The notes: a model not told the origin generated them from the letters alone. Shown: positions 9,084-18,340, counted from the stretch's first letter. The stretch: DNA of 60,132 nucleotides from Actinomycetales bacterium (GCA_016710645.1 JADJVI010000053.1:1-60132), one strand, 5' to 3'. A program made the numbers and translations.

Positions 9084-9230
9084 CTTCGCATGAGGAGCCC
9101 CCTCACCCCGCGCTGGGACGCCGCCACACGGCATACCGGAGCAGGCAGAGGCGAGTTCCTCAAGAAGGAAACCCGCGCACAACGACGATGCGTTGGGGTG
9201 AAGGAATTGAAGACAAGAAATGGAGGGCCC

Positions 9231-11471
9231 ATGGAGGGTCCAGAGATCACGTTCGCCGAAGCCACGATCGACAACGGTCGGTTCGGCACCCGCAAGATCC
9301 GGTTCGAGACCGGGCGTCTGGCCAAGCAGGCCGACGGTGCAGTCGTCGCCTATCTGGATGACGACACCATGATCATGTCGACGACGGCCGCGGGGCGCAC
9401 CCCCAAGGACCAGTTCGACTTCTTCCCGCTGACGGTCGATGTCGAAGAGCGGATGTATTCGATCGGCAAGATCCCGGGCTCGTTCTTCCGCCGCGAAGGC
9501 CGCCCGACCACCGAGGCGATCCTCACTTGCCGGCTCATCGACCGGCCGCTGCGCCCGTCCTTCGTCAAGGGCTTGCGCAACGAGGTCCAGATCATCATCA
9601 CGGTCTACAGCCTCAACCCCGACCACCAGTACGACGTGCTCGCGATCAACGCGGCCAGCGCGTCCACCCAGATTTCGGGGCTGCCGTTCTCGGGTCCGAT
9701 CGGTGGCGTCCGCGTGGCGCGCATCGACGGCCAGTGGGTGGCCTTCCCCAACTTCAGCGATGCCGAGCGCTCGACCTTCGACATGGTCGTCGCCGGCCGG
9801 ATCGTTGGCGATGACGTCGCGATCATGATGGTCGAGGCCGAGGCCACCGACGCCACGTGGGACCTGGTCAAGCACCAGGGCCAGCAGGCGCCGACCGAGG
9901 AGGTCGTGGCCGAAGGCCTTGAGGCCGCCAAGAAGTTCATCCGTGTGCTGTGCGAGGCGCAGGCCGAGCTCGCGGCCAAGGCAGCCAAGGAGACCATCGA
10001 GTTCCCGCGCTTCCTGGACTACGAAGACGATGTGTATGCCGCCGTCGAGGCCGAGGTGTCGGCCGAGGCTGCGCAGGCGCTGACCATCGCCGGCAAGCAG
10101 GAGCGTGAGGACAAGCTCGACGAGATCAAGTCGGCGCTGCACGCCAAGCTGGTCGGTGACGGCGAGACCACCGGCCCGTTCCACGGGCGTCAGAAGGAGG
10201 TCTCGGCGGCGTTCCGGTCGGTTCAGAAGAAGCTGGTCCGCCAGCGCATCCTGCGCGACTCGGTCCGCATCGACGGCCGTGGGCTGCGCGATATCCGCGC
10301 GCTGTCGGCCGAGGTCGAGGTGCTGCCCCGCACGCACGGCTCGGCGATCTTCGAGCGCGGCGAGACCCAGATCATGGGGGTCACCACGCTCAACATGCTC
10401 AAGATGGAGCAGATGCTCGACACGTTGTCGCCGGTGACGCGCAAGCGCTACATGCACAACTACAACTTCCCGCCCTTCTCGACCGGCGAGACCGGCCGCG
10501 TCGGGTCGCCGAAGCGGCGCGAGATCGGGCACGGCGCTCTGGCCGAGCGCGCGCTCATGCCGGTGCTGCCGACGCGTGAGGAGTTCCCCTACGCGATCCG
10601 TCAGGTCTCCGAGGCTCTCGGGTCCAACGGCTCGACCTCGATGGGCTCGGTCTGCGCCTCCACCCTGTCGCTGCTCAACGCCGGTGTGCCGCTGCGCGCC
10701 CCGGTCGCCGGCATCGCCATGGGCCTGGTGTCCGACACGGTCGACGGGGAGACCCGGTATGCCGCGTTGACCGACATCCTCGGAGCCGAGGACGCCTTCG
10801 GTGACATGGACTTCAAGGTCGCCGGCACGCGGGAGTTCGTCACCGCCATTCAGCTCGACACCAAGCTCGACGGCATCCCCGCCTCGGTGCTCGCGGGTGC
10901 GCTGACCCAGGCCCGTGAGGCCCGGATGGCCATCCTCGACGTCATGGGCGAGGCCATCGACGCGCCCGACGAGATGAGCGAGTTCGCGCCGCGGATCATC
11001 ACGGTGAAGGTCCCGGTCGACAAGATCGGCGAGGTCATCGGCCCGAAGGGCAAGATGATCAACCAGATCCAGGACGACACGGGCGCCGACATCTCGATCG
11101 AGGACGACGGCACGGTGTTCATCGGTGCCGTCGACGGCCCCTCGGCCGAGGCCGCCCGTGCGGCGATCAACGCCATCGCCAACCCGCAGATGCCCGAGGT
11201 GGGCGAGCGCTTCATGGGGACGGTCGTCAAGACCACGACCTTCGGCGCCTTCATCTCGCTGCTGCCGGGCAAGGACGGTCTGCTGCACATCTCCGAGGTG
11301 CGCAAGCTCGTCGGCGGCAAGCGGATCGACTCGGTCGACGACGTGCTCAAGGTCGGCCAGAAGATCCAGGTCGAGCTCAAGGAGATCGACCCGCGCGGCA
11401 AGCTCTCGCTCGCGGCGGTCACCGCCGAGGGTGAGAAGTCGGACGCGGAGAACGCCCCGACCGACGGCTGA
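9231..11471 (+). CDS. pnp: Polyribonucleotide nucleotidyltransferase (PNPase)
   Basis: This phosphorolytic 3'-5' exoribonuclease degrades mRNA and can add 3' tails. The 746-residue product has two RNase PH domains, an alpha-helical linker, a KH domain (KIGEVIGPKGKMINQIQDDT) and a C-terminal S1 domain (GTVVKTTTFGAFISLLPGKD). The start MEGPEITFAEATIDNG at 9231, with GGAGGG just upstream, fits the family. The frame is open further back to 9090, but that leader is not conserved. Length is normal and no catalytic segment is missing. A perfect motif-pair hairpin follows the stop. Confidence 0.96.
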   Translation: MEGPEITFAEATIDNGRFGTRKIRFETGRLAKQADGAVVAYLDDDTMIMSTTAAGRTPKDQFDFFPLTVDVEERMYSIGKIPGSFFRREGRPTTEAILTCRLIDRPLRPSFVKGLRNEVQIIITVYSLNPDHQYDVLAINAASASTQISGLPFSGPIGGVRVARIDGQWVAFPNFSDAERSTFDMVVAGRIVGDDVAIMMVEAEATDATWDLVKHQGQQAPTEEVVAEGLEAAKKFIRVLCEAQAELAAKAAKETIEFPRFLDYEDDVYAAVEAEVSAEAAQALTIAGKQEREDKLDEIKSALHAKLVGDGETTGPFHGRQKEVSAAFRSVQKKLVRQRILRDSVRIDGRGLRDIRALSAEVEVLPRTHGSAIFERGETQIMGVTTLNMLKMEQMLDTLSPVTRKRYMHNYNFPPFSTGETGRVGSPKRREIGHGALAERALMPVLPTREEFPYAIRQVSEALGSNGSTSMGSVCASTLSLLNAGVPLRAPVAGIAMGLVSDTVDGETRYAALTDILGAEDAFGDMDFKVAGTREFVTAIQLDTKLDGIPASVLAGALTQAREARMAILDVMGEAIDAPDEMSEFAPRIITVKVPVDKIGEVIGPKGKMINQIQDDTGADISIEDDGTVFIGAVDGPSAEAARAAINAIANPQMPEVGERFMGTVVKTTTFGAFISLLPGKDGLLHISEVRKLVGGKRIDSVDDVLKVGQKIQVELKEIDPRGKLSLAAVTAEGEKSDAENAPTDG

Positions 11472-11495
11472 TCGGTTCTCGCGCAACGCAACTGG

Positions 11496-11532
11496 AGCGG
11501 GACGGCATACCTGATCGGTATGCCGTCCCGCT
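11496..11532 (+). terminator. Intrinsic terminator made of an inverted motif pair
   Basis: AGCGGGACGGCATACC and its exact complement form a perfect 16-bp stem around the 5-base loop TGATC, 25 bases after the pnp stop. A mixed T-rich stretch follows (TTGCGTTTGTC). Both arms contain the dispersed ACGGCATACC motif. Confidence 0.8.
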
Positions 11533-11560
11533 TGCGTTTGTCGTCTCCGCTTGGGCCGGT

Positions 11561-11618
11561 CGGGGGGGGGGCGGGGGCGCTGGGGGGGTCGGGGCTCGGA
11601 GGCGCGGGCGGGGGGAGT
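11561..11618. other. G-rich low-complexity stretch before the transposase remnant
   Basis: Runs of 9 or more, 5 and 7 guanines occur in about 58 bases, ending where the transposase reading frame becomes recognisable. It may be a genuine G-quadruplex-prone tract or a poor consensus at the edge of a multicopy element. It replaces the region where the transposase N-terminus and left inverted repeat would be expected. Confidence 0.5.
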
Positions 11619-12982
11619 TGTTGAAAACCGTTGCGCGGCAACGCCTCGCAGCTGGTCAGGGAGAGCTGGACCTGGGCCTGGGGCCGTCGGCGGGTGGCCC
11701 GTTGCCGATCCTGGGTTCGCGGATGGCGGTCCTGGTTGACGCGCTCACCCATGCCTACCGGGTGCTGGGGTTCGATGCCGCGGCCGGTGGGGATGAGGTG
11801 TTCGCGCAGCTGGTCCTGGCTCGGATCATGGAGCCGACGTCCAAGCTCGATAGTGCCCGGGTCTTGGCCGAGGCCGGTGTGCCGGCGGCGTCGTACCCGA
11901 CGCTGAAGCGGCACTTACCACGCTACGCCGATCCCGCGTGGCGGCAGCGCCTGTCCGCGGTGTGCGCGCGGCACGCTGGGCTGGGCCCGTCGAGCCTGGT
12001 GCTCTATGACGTGTCGACGCCTACCGAAACCGACGAGGGCGACGGGTTCCGCGAGCCCGGCTTCTCCAAGGAACGGCGCCTGGAGCCACAGATCACCATC
12101 GGGTTGCTGGTCGACGCGGCGGGCTTCCCGCTGGCCGTCGAGGCGTTCGAGGGAAACCGGGCCGAGACCACGACGATGCTGCCGACGATCCGGGTGTTCA
12201 TGACCGCTCACCGGCTCACTGACGTGGTCATCGTCGCCGACGCGGGTATGGTCTCCTCGGCCAACCAGCGCGATCGAGGCCGAGGGCTTGTCGTTCATCC
12301 TGGGCGCGAAGATCCCCGACATCCCCACGTGGTCCGTGCCTGGCACGAAACCAATCCCGGGCGGGACATCCCCGACGGGCTGGTCCTGACTCAGCCGTGG
12401 CCGGCCACCCCGGCGATCACCGTAAGGACCAGGTGATCCACTACCAGTACCGCGCCGACCGGGCGCGGCGCACCCTGCGCGGTATCGATCAACAGGTCGC
12501 CAAAGCCCAACGCGCGGTCGAGGGCAAGGCACCGGTGAAACGGAACCGGTTCATCACCATCACCGGCGGCGCCAAGAGCATCAACCGGACCCTGGAGACC
12601 AAGACCCGCACCCTGGCCGGCTGGAAGGCTACGTCACCGACGTCGTCGACACCGACCCCGCGTTCGTGATCGGCGCCTACCACCAGCTGTGGCAGGTCGA
12701 GAAGTCATTCCGATGTCCAAGCACGACCTGCAAGCCCGCCCGATCTTCCACCACAAACGCGAGTCGATAGCCCACCTCGCCGTCGTGTTCACCGCACTGG
12801 CGGTATCCCGCTGGATCGAGGCCGAAACCGGTTGGAGCATCAAGAAATTCGTGCGGACCACCCGCCGCTACCGCGAAGTCACCATCAAAGCCGGCGAGCA
12901 CACCCTCACCGCAGCCGACCCCCTACCCGAGGACCTCGCCACCGCGATCAACACCATCCACACCCACCGACCAGCGCACTAA
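11618..12982 (+). mobile_element. IS1634-like transposase remnant, frameshifted and lacking its N-terminus
   Basis: Joined across at least four frame slips (near 12264, 12325, 12400-12440 and 12635-12715), the fragments read as one DDE transposase of the IS1634-like/IS1380-related group. Visible blocks are VLARIMEPTSKLDSARVL, first Asp in LVLYDVST, second Asp in VIVADAGM, and the Glu block LWQVEKSF followed by KHDLQARPIFHHKRESI. The C-terminus AINTIHTHRPAH stop looks natural. The usual N-terminal 80-120 residues are missing, replaced by the G-rich tract. I found no convincing terminal inverted repeats or target duplication. It sits between the pnp terminator and a DinB gene and contains no copy of the dispersed motif. 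Slips could be real decay or poor consensus of a multicopy element. Confidence 0.8.
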
Positions 12983-13005
12983 ATTGAGCCAAGTCGGGTC
13001 TCAGG

Positions 13006-13557
13006 CTAGTAGCCGGTGCGTCCGTCGATCGCCTCGCGAAGCAGGTCGAGGTGGCCAAGGTGGCGGGCGTATTCCTCGACGAGATGGCTGAGGATCCAGC
13101 GCAGGTTGACCGGCTGGCCGCGGCGGGTCCCCGCGACCGGGGCGTCGAGGTCCTTGAGCCTGGCAAGGTGCTCGCGCGCGGTCGCGATCTCCAGCCGGTA
13201 TGCCGTGACGTCCTCGTGCGCGGTCGCGGCGGTGGCTTGGGTGAAGTCGCCGCCGGGATCCTCGCGGGAGCTGTAGAGGTCGGGGGAGTCCTGGCCGAGG
13301 GCGACATCGGTGAGCCAATAGCGCTCCACCTCGGTGAGATGTCGGACCAGGCCCAGCGGCGACATGGTCGAGGGCGGGACTGAACGCTGGGCCAGTTGCT
13401 CGGCGGTGAGCCCGGCGATCTTGACGAAGACGGACGCTCGGTAGACCTCCAGCCAGCCCTCGAGGGTGTCGCGTTCGCCGCCGAGGAAGGCCGGGGTGAG
13501 GGCGGGGCGAGGATCGGGCTCGGTGTCGGGAACCACGGCATCGTGCGGGCTGGTCAT
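13006..13557 (-). CDS. DinB-family (DUF664-like) protein
   Basis: This 183-residue protein has the four-helix DinB/YfiT-like fold. SPLGLVRHLTEVERYWL carries the first metal-type His, and the C-terminal LRWILSHLVEEYARHLGHLDLLREAIDG carries further His residues, the pattern of metal-dependent thiol transferases such as mycothiol-using enzymes. The N-terminal 30 residues are low in complexity. The gene is convergent with the transposase remnant, its stop only about 25 bases away. The start MTSPHDAV at 13557 follows an open but unconserved frame. A substrate cannot be assigned. Confidence 0.85.
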   Translation of the reverse strand: MTSPHDAVVPDTEPDPRPALTPAFLGGERDTLEGWLEVYRASVFVKIAGLTAEQLAQRSVPPSTMSPLGLVRHLTEVERYWLTDVALGQDSPDLYSSREDPGGDFTQATAATAHEDVTAYRLEIATAREHLARLKDLDAPVAGTRRGQPVNLRWILSHLVEEYARHLGHLDLLREAIDGRTGY

Positions 13558-13691
13558 CACCCGAGTCTCACCGCTGAAGGGTTGCCGTGCAACGGGATTC
13601 CGGTGTCGACGTCCCCGCGGGTTAGCGGCCGAACTGAACCTCGCCCAACCCTGTGGATAACTTCTGCGGGGTCGGCGCGAGCCGTGACTTG

Positions 13692-14753
13692 ATGGACCCC
13701 ATGACCTCACGACTCGCATCTGTCGTTTCCCTAGCCGTGCTTCTAAGCGCCAGTGCTGCTTGCACCTCGACATCGCCGGGGCCGACCGGGTCCGCGAGCC
13801 CCACCGATCCGGACTCCTTGCTGCGCACTGTGCTCATCGACTACAACGACCGCAACAACGTCGCTCTCGCCGCCGCGAATGCGCTGGACGCGACCAAGTG
13901 GAAGCTCGCTGACACCGGCCCAGCGTTGGAGGCTGACCTGGTCGCGAACGTGTTCCGGAGCCATGAAGCCGCCCCTGAACGGATCGACCCCTTCGACATG
14001 GTGGCCGTCCGCCAACTCGGTGCGCCAGTCATCTCGGGCCAGGCCAGGGCGCTGCTCGGAGTGATCGTCGCTGGGCCTCGTGGGTCTGCGACCGCCGGTC
14101 CCGCCACGTCATCGGCCACGACGCCACCGCCGAGCGCAACGACGAGCGGGACTGCGGGTGCGCCATCGAGCGTCGGACGTCGCAAAATGATCGTGCTGAC
14201 CCAAGCCGACGCAGGGGCGCCATGGCTGCTGCAGATGTCCGGTTGGCTGCCCGACTCGCTCGGCGACCTCGGCACGGTCGGTCCCGCCACCGAAGCCGAG
14301 CGGTCAGCTGCGGTGTCGGTCGTCAAGGCCGTCACTGACTACCTGGCCGACGGCGACGTCTCGGCGGGAGTCGATCTGGGGATGATTCCCGCTGAGCGGT
14401 CAACCGTCCATGCGCCTGCCTGGGGGCAGAAGCAGACGGAGTTCAGGTGCGCTGTCGATACGGATGCCAGCGGGGCGCCGCTGGTGCAAGCCGCAGCGAC
14501 CGGCCTGGGGGTTCTGGGCGTCGGCGCCTTCCACTGCACCTACACGTTGACCTATGCCAAGGCGTCTGCGGTGCCCACACTCTTGGACGAACAGAAGCAG
14601 CTGTGGGGTGCGCCGACCGGCGCCACGCTCAGCATCCCGTTGCGGGGCGGGGTCACGCTCCGGGTGCCCGTAGACGGCGGCCGGCCCCAGATCCTGTGGT
14701 GGTTGTTGGACGACGGCATGGCCCGGGCGCTCATCCCGGCCGCGAGGGGGTGA
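13692..14753 (+). CDS. Putative secreted lipoprotein of unknown function
   Basis: The 353-residue product begins MDPMTSRLASVVSLAVLLSA, a signal peptide, followed by a possible lipobox (SAAC) with Cys at about residue 25 and a Ser/Thr/Pro/Gly-rich linker. The mature part looks globular, interrupted by a low-complexity Ala/Thr/Pro/Ser insertion at about residues 130-160. No enzyme motif is seen. Start could also be the ATG at 13701. It has no dispersed motif, and lies alone between the divergent DinB gene and the HNH gene. Confidence 0.65.
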   Translation: MDPMTSRLASVVSLAVLLSASAACTSTSPGPTGSASPTDPDSLLRTVLIDYNDRNNVALAAANALDATKWKLADTGPALEADLVANVFRSHEAAPERIDPFDMVAVRQLGAPVISGQARALLGVIVAGPRGSATAGPATSSATTPPPSATTSGTAGAPSSVGRRKMIVLTQADAGAPWLLQMSGWLPDSLGDLGTVGPATEAERSAAVSVVKAVTDYLADGDVSAGVDLGMIPAERSTVHAPAWGQKQTEFRCAVDTDASGAPLVQAAATGLGVLGVGAFHCTYTLTYAKASAVPTLLDEQKQLWGAPTGATLSIPLRGGVTLRVPVDGGRPQILWWLLDDGMARALIPAARG

Positions 14754-14823
14754 CGCGAGCCGTCCGGTGCAAGGGTGGATCCCAAGCGAGAAGGTAGAGA
14801 CCGATCTGGATTCGGCTTGCAAT

Positions 14824-14839
14824 TAGAACACGTGTTTGA
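14824..14839. promoter_or_regulatory. SOS-type (LexA) box upstream of the HNH gene
   Basis: TAGAACACGTGTTTGA contains the perfect palindrome AACACGTGTT and matches the actinobacterial LexA pattern GAAC-N4-GTTY. It lies 12 bases before the ATG at 14851, where a bound repressor would block initiation. Genes of the related 13E12 family in Mycobacterium tuberculosis are known to carry SOS boxes. Confidence 0.6.
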
Positions 14840-14850
14840 TAGGATGAGTC

Positions 14851-16191
14851 ATGTTTGAAGGGGCTGAGTGGGATTGGGGTCACGACTGGTTGACGTCGTT
14901 GGCTGGCCGTCCGTTGCTCGGTGCCCGACCGACCCAGGTGGCGGATGTGTTGCTGCAGGTCGACCCGGTCGCGTTGCTGGAGGCCGACGAGGCGGTGGCG
15001 GAGGAAGCGATCACCACGTTGCAGCAGGCGTTGAATCAGATCAGTGCCCTGCAGCAGGTGTTCATCGAAGCGTTCGCCCGCGCCAAGGACCGAGAGTGGC
15101 AGCTGGGTCAGGCGCGCCAGATCGAGGCGGGTCGGGTGCCGTTAGGGACCTGGACTGCGGATGATTTCGTGCCGTCGATGTTGGCGCCGTTGCTGCACCT
15201 GTCGCCGCGGTCGATGGCGGCTCGGGTGGATGACGCCCGGCGGGTGGTCAACGACCTGCCGTTGACTCTGGCGGGGGCGTTGGCGGGTGAGGTCGAACCG
15301 TGGCGCGTGGCGGTGGTCGCGTCGGCGAGTGATCTGGTGGCGGCGGATCGGGTGGGGGAGTTCGAGACAGCGTTGTATGCCGTGCGGCCGGGTGCCCGTG
15401 ACGGGGGCCTGGGTGATGCGGCGGCGGGAGCGTTACGGGCGCGGGCGGAACGGGTCGCCGCCCGGATCGACCCGGACAGTGCTGCAGCGCGCGTGGAGCG
15501 GGGCCGAGTCGAGCGGGAAGTCCGGATTCAGCCGGGTCTTTATCCCGGCACCACGTCATGGTCGGCGTTGGCGCCAGCGGGTCGGTCGGCTCAGGCGTGG
15601 GCCGCGGTCTGTGACCTGGCGGCTGACTACCGCCACGCGGACCCGGCGTTGACTGTCGCGCAGGCGCGGGCGGATGCGTTTCTGGACCTGATCCTCGCTC
15701 AAGCGCAGGTGTCCACCACCGTGGTCGTGACGCTCTCGGACGAAACCATCACCACAGGTGCGCTCACTGCGGGTAGCGGCTTGGCCGGCACCCTGGTCGG
15801 TGACGAAGTCACCCGCGTGTTGGCTGACCCGACCGTGCGGCTGCGCCTGGCCAGGGTGGATGGCGGGACGGGGGCGACGGCATACCTGTCCCAACAGACC
15901 TACCGCCCCGGACGCGAACTCGACCGGCTGGTCCGCGAGCGGGACGGGACCTGCCGGTTCCCCGGCTGCGCCGTCCCCGCCGCGCGGTGCGACATCGACC
16001 ACGCGGTCGAGTTCCCTAGAGGCCCGACCGACCTGCGGAATCTGCATTGTTTGTGTCGGCGGCATCACGGGTTCAAACACCACGCCGGCTGGCGAGTCGA
16101 CCTCGCATGGGACGGCACCCTCACCTGGACCAGCCCCACCGGACGTGACTACGTCACGTTCCCCACCGACCGTCGCGCCAACGCCGCCTGA
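14851..16191 (+). CDS. DUF222/13E12-family protein with C-terminal HNH nuclease domain
   Basis: The 446-residue protein has the helical DUF222 region over about the first 330 residues. It ends with an HNH module: CRFPGCAVPAARCDIDHAVE, then LHCLCRRHHGFKHHAGW, giving paired Cys and the DH/HH metal-binding residues of the nuclease. These genes are multicopy in many actinobacteria and their function is uncertain; mobile-element and DNA-damage roles have been proposed. The upstream SOS-type box supports damage control. It sits in an accessory stretch next to a transposase remnant. Length and nuclease motif look intact. Confidence 0.9.
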   Translation: MFEGAEWDWGHDWLTSLAGRPLLGARPTQVADVLLQVDPVALLEADEAVAEEAITTLQQALNQISALQQVFIEAFARAKDREWQLGQARQIEAGRVPLGTWTADDFVPSMLAPLLHLSPRSMAARVDDARRVVNDLPLTLAGALAGEVEPWRVAVVASASDLVAADRVGEFETALYAVRPGARDGGLGDAAAGALRARAERVAARIDPDSAAARVERGRVEREVRIQPGLYPGTTSWSALAPAGRSAQAWAAVCDLAADYRHADPALTVAQARADAFLDLILAQAQVSTTVVVTLSDETITTGALTAGSGLAGTLVGDEVTRVLADPTVRLRLARVDGGTGATAYLSQQTYRPGRELDRLVRERDGTCRFPGCAVPAARCDIDHAVEFPRGPTDLRNLHCLCRRHHGFKHHAGWRVDLAWDGTLTWTSPTGRDYVTFPTDRRANAA

Positions 16192-16208
16192 TCCCTAGTG
16201 TGGTGAGC

Positions 16209-16418
16209 ATGTTCGCTGGACGAGGGAGCGCCTTCGGGGAAGTCCTCGGGGTCGCGATCACGTTGGTGCAGCCGGGTTGTGAGCACACCCTCCAAGAGCG
16301 GCGTCGCCAGTCACTGGCCTGTGCCCACCCGGAATCCGGAGCGCCGCCGCTGGACGTCGATCTCGACGCCGGGGTCGTCCGCATCTATCGCGCGCCGGTG
16401 AGCACCCCGCAAGAGTGA
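16209..16418 (+). CDS. Small hypothetical protein
   Basis: A 69-residue frame begins with ATG at 16209 (in-frame GTG codons at 16200 and 16203 are alternatives), just after the HNH stop. It reads MFAGRGSAFGEVLG and ends with PPLDVDLDAGVVRIYR plus a short tail. The acidic LDVDLDAG segment looks protein-like, but I do not recognise the family. It could be chance. Confidence 0.35.
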   Translation: MFAGRGSAFGEVLGVAITLVQPGCEHTLQERRRQSLACAHPESGAPPLDVDLDAGVVRIYRAPVSTPQE

Positions 16419-16492
16419 GGCGAGGTCGGGGTTGTCGGCGGATCGTGAGATCGTGGACGGCGGACCCAAGCCCGACGTGAAGGACCTCCGCG

Positions 16493-18340
16493 ATGACTGC
16501 CGTTCCCCGCTCCACCCTCTGCAAGGGGGCTGCGGTGGTGGCGCGCGGCATACGGGAGCAGCCGCGGTGGTTCGGCGTCGCGGTGGTGGGTTCCGCGCTC
16601 TACGGGATCATGACCGGCGCCATGGCGTGGGTGATCGGGCGCCTCACGGCGACCGTCATCGGCCCAGCTGTCGCAGCCCGCGAAGTCACCGCCGGTCAGC
16701 TGTGGCAGATCGGCCTGACGATCTCCGCGGTGGTGCTGCTCAACGTCGCCGGCATCATCCTCAGGCGCGTGGGAGCCGGTTTTGCGATGTACGGCCTCGG
16801 GGCGGCATACCGGCAGCGGGTGACCCGCCAGTATCTGGAGCTACCGCTGCGGTGGCACCACAAGCACCCATCCGGGCAGTTGCTCTCGAACGCCAACGCC
16901 GACGTCGAGGCCACGTGGAACATCTTCGCGCCGCTGCCGATGGCTCTCGGCGTCATCGTCATGCTCATCTTCGGCACCGTGCAGATGGTCATCGTCGACC
17001 CTCTGTTGGCTGCGGTCGCCATGGTCGTCTTCCCGCTGCTCTTCGCGGCCAACGCGCTCTTCCAACGGCGGATGTCCCCCCAGGTGACCCGTGCCCAGCA
17101 ACTGCGTGCCGACGTCTCCGAGGTTGCTCACGAGAGCTTTGAGGCCGCTCTCATCGTCAAGGCCCTCGGCCGGGAGGACCAGGAAGCCGCGCGTTTCGCC
17201 GCCGTGAGCCATGAGCTGCGGGACGCCAATATCGCCGTCGGGCGCACCCGGGGAACCTTCGACCCGGCCATCGAGTCCATCCCCACGATCGGCACTCTCG
17301 TCGTTATCGCCGTCGGGGCGTGGCAGGCCAGCCGAGGTCAGATCACGGCGGCCGAGGTCGTCCAGATCGCCTATCTCTTCTCGGTGTTGTCCTTCCCGGT
17401 GCGGGCGTTCGGCTGGGTGCTCGGCGAGGTGCCGCGCGCCGTGGTGGGCTGGGAGCGCGTGAATGCGGTGCTCCAGGCGACCGGCGCGATGGAGTTCGGG
17501 AGCGTGTCGCTGCCCCCGGGCACCGACGCTCTGCCGATCGCTGCCCGCAGCGTCGACTACGCCTACGAGGTCGAGAATCCCTCCGGAGCGACGGATAGGG
17601 CACCTGTGCTGCAGGGCGTCACCATCGACGTGTCGGCGGGCGGCACGACGGCGATCGTCGGCCCGACCGGATCGGGCAAGTCCACGCTGGCCGGCCTGTT
17701 GGTCCGTCTGGTCGACCCCGACACCGGGGTGGTCCTGGTCGACAGCGTTGATCTGCGACGCCTTCGCCACGGCGCCCTGGCGGAGGCGGCCGCCTTCGTC
17801 CCGCAGCAAGCCTTCCTCTTTGAGGACACTGTCCGCGGCAATGTCACCCTCGGTCTGCAGGTCAGTGACGACCAGGTCTGGCAGGCGCTGCGCATCGCCC
17901 GCGCCGACGGTTTTGTATCGGCACTGCCTGGGGGCCTCGACACCGTCGTCGGTGAGCGTGGGGCCAACCTCTCCGGAGGGCAACGCCAGCGCATCGCGCT
18001 CGCCCGAGCCATCGTTCGCAACCCCCGTCTGCTCATCCTCGACGACGCCACCTCGGCCATCGATCCGAGTGTGGAGCAGGAGATTCTCGCCGCCCTGCGT
18101 CGCGCCGCTGCCGGCACCACCGTCCTGGTCGTCGCCTCGCGGATGGCGACCATCGCGCTCGCCGACGACGTCGTTTTCCTCGCCGACGGTCGCGTCGTCG
18201 ACCATGGACCACACGAGCAGCTCATCGAGCGCTGCCCGCCCTATGCCGACCTGGTGACCGCCTACGTCCGTGACGCGGCCGCGCGGGCCGAGACCCGGCA
18301 CACCGATGCTCCGGAAAGCGCTGCGGAGGTGCCTGCATGA
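16493..18340 (+). CDS. ABC exporter half-transporter with degenerate ATPase site
   Basis: This 615-residue type IV ABC exporter half has six transmembrane helices in the first 320 residues, then an ATPase domain with Walker A GPTGSGKST (about residue 390), signature LSGGQ (about 493) and Walker B LLILDDATSAID. The catalytic Glu is Asp (residue 518) and the switch His is Ser (VVASRMAT, residue 549), so its own composite site should hydrolyse ATP poorly. This is typical of one half of heterodimeric exporters such as TM287/288 and BmrCD. The stop overlaps the start of the partner half. Substrate (drug, lipid or peptide) is unknown. Confidence 0.93.
   Translation: MTAVPRSTLCKGAAVVARGIREQPRWFGVAVVGSALYGIMTGAMAWVIGRLTATVIGPAVAAREVTAGQLWQIGLTISAVVLLNVAGIILRRVGAGFAMYGLGAAYRQRVTRQYLELPLRWHHKHPSGQLLSNANADVEATWNIFAPLPMALGVIVMLIFGTVQMVIVDPLLAAVAMVVFPLLFAANALFQRRMSPQVTRAQQLRADVSEVAHESFEAALIVKALGREDQEAARFAAVSHELRDANIAVGRTRGTFDPAIESIPTIGTLVVIAVGAWQASRGQITAAEVVQIAYLFSVLSFPVRAFGWVLGEVPRAVVGWERVNAVLQATGAMEFGSVSLPPGTDALPIAARSVDYAYEVENPSGATDRAPVLQGVTIDVSAGGTTAIVGPTGSGKSTLAGLLVRLVDPDTGVVLVDSVDLRRLRHGALAEAAAFVPQQAFLFEDTVRGNVTLGLQVSDDQVWQALRIARADGFVSALPGGLDTVVGERGANLSGGQRQRIALARAIVRNPRLLILDDATSAIDPSVEQEILAALRRAAAGTTVLVVASRMATIALADDVVFLADGRVVDHGPHEQLIERCPPYADLVTAYVRDAAARAETRHTDAPESAAEVPA

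Noticed and set aside
9057..11486. 809-residue reverse frame opposite pnp
   Set aside because: It is an antisense shadow of pnp. Long open antisense frames are common at this GC content.
13652..13660. TGTGGATAA, a perfect DnaA-box match on the minus strand
   Set aside because: It is a single copy next to a lipoprotein gene, with no AT-rich stretch, no dnaA/dnaN and no other boxes nearby, so an origin is not supported.
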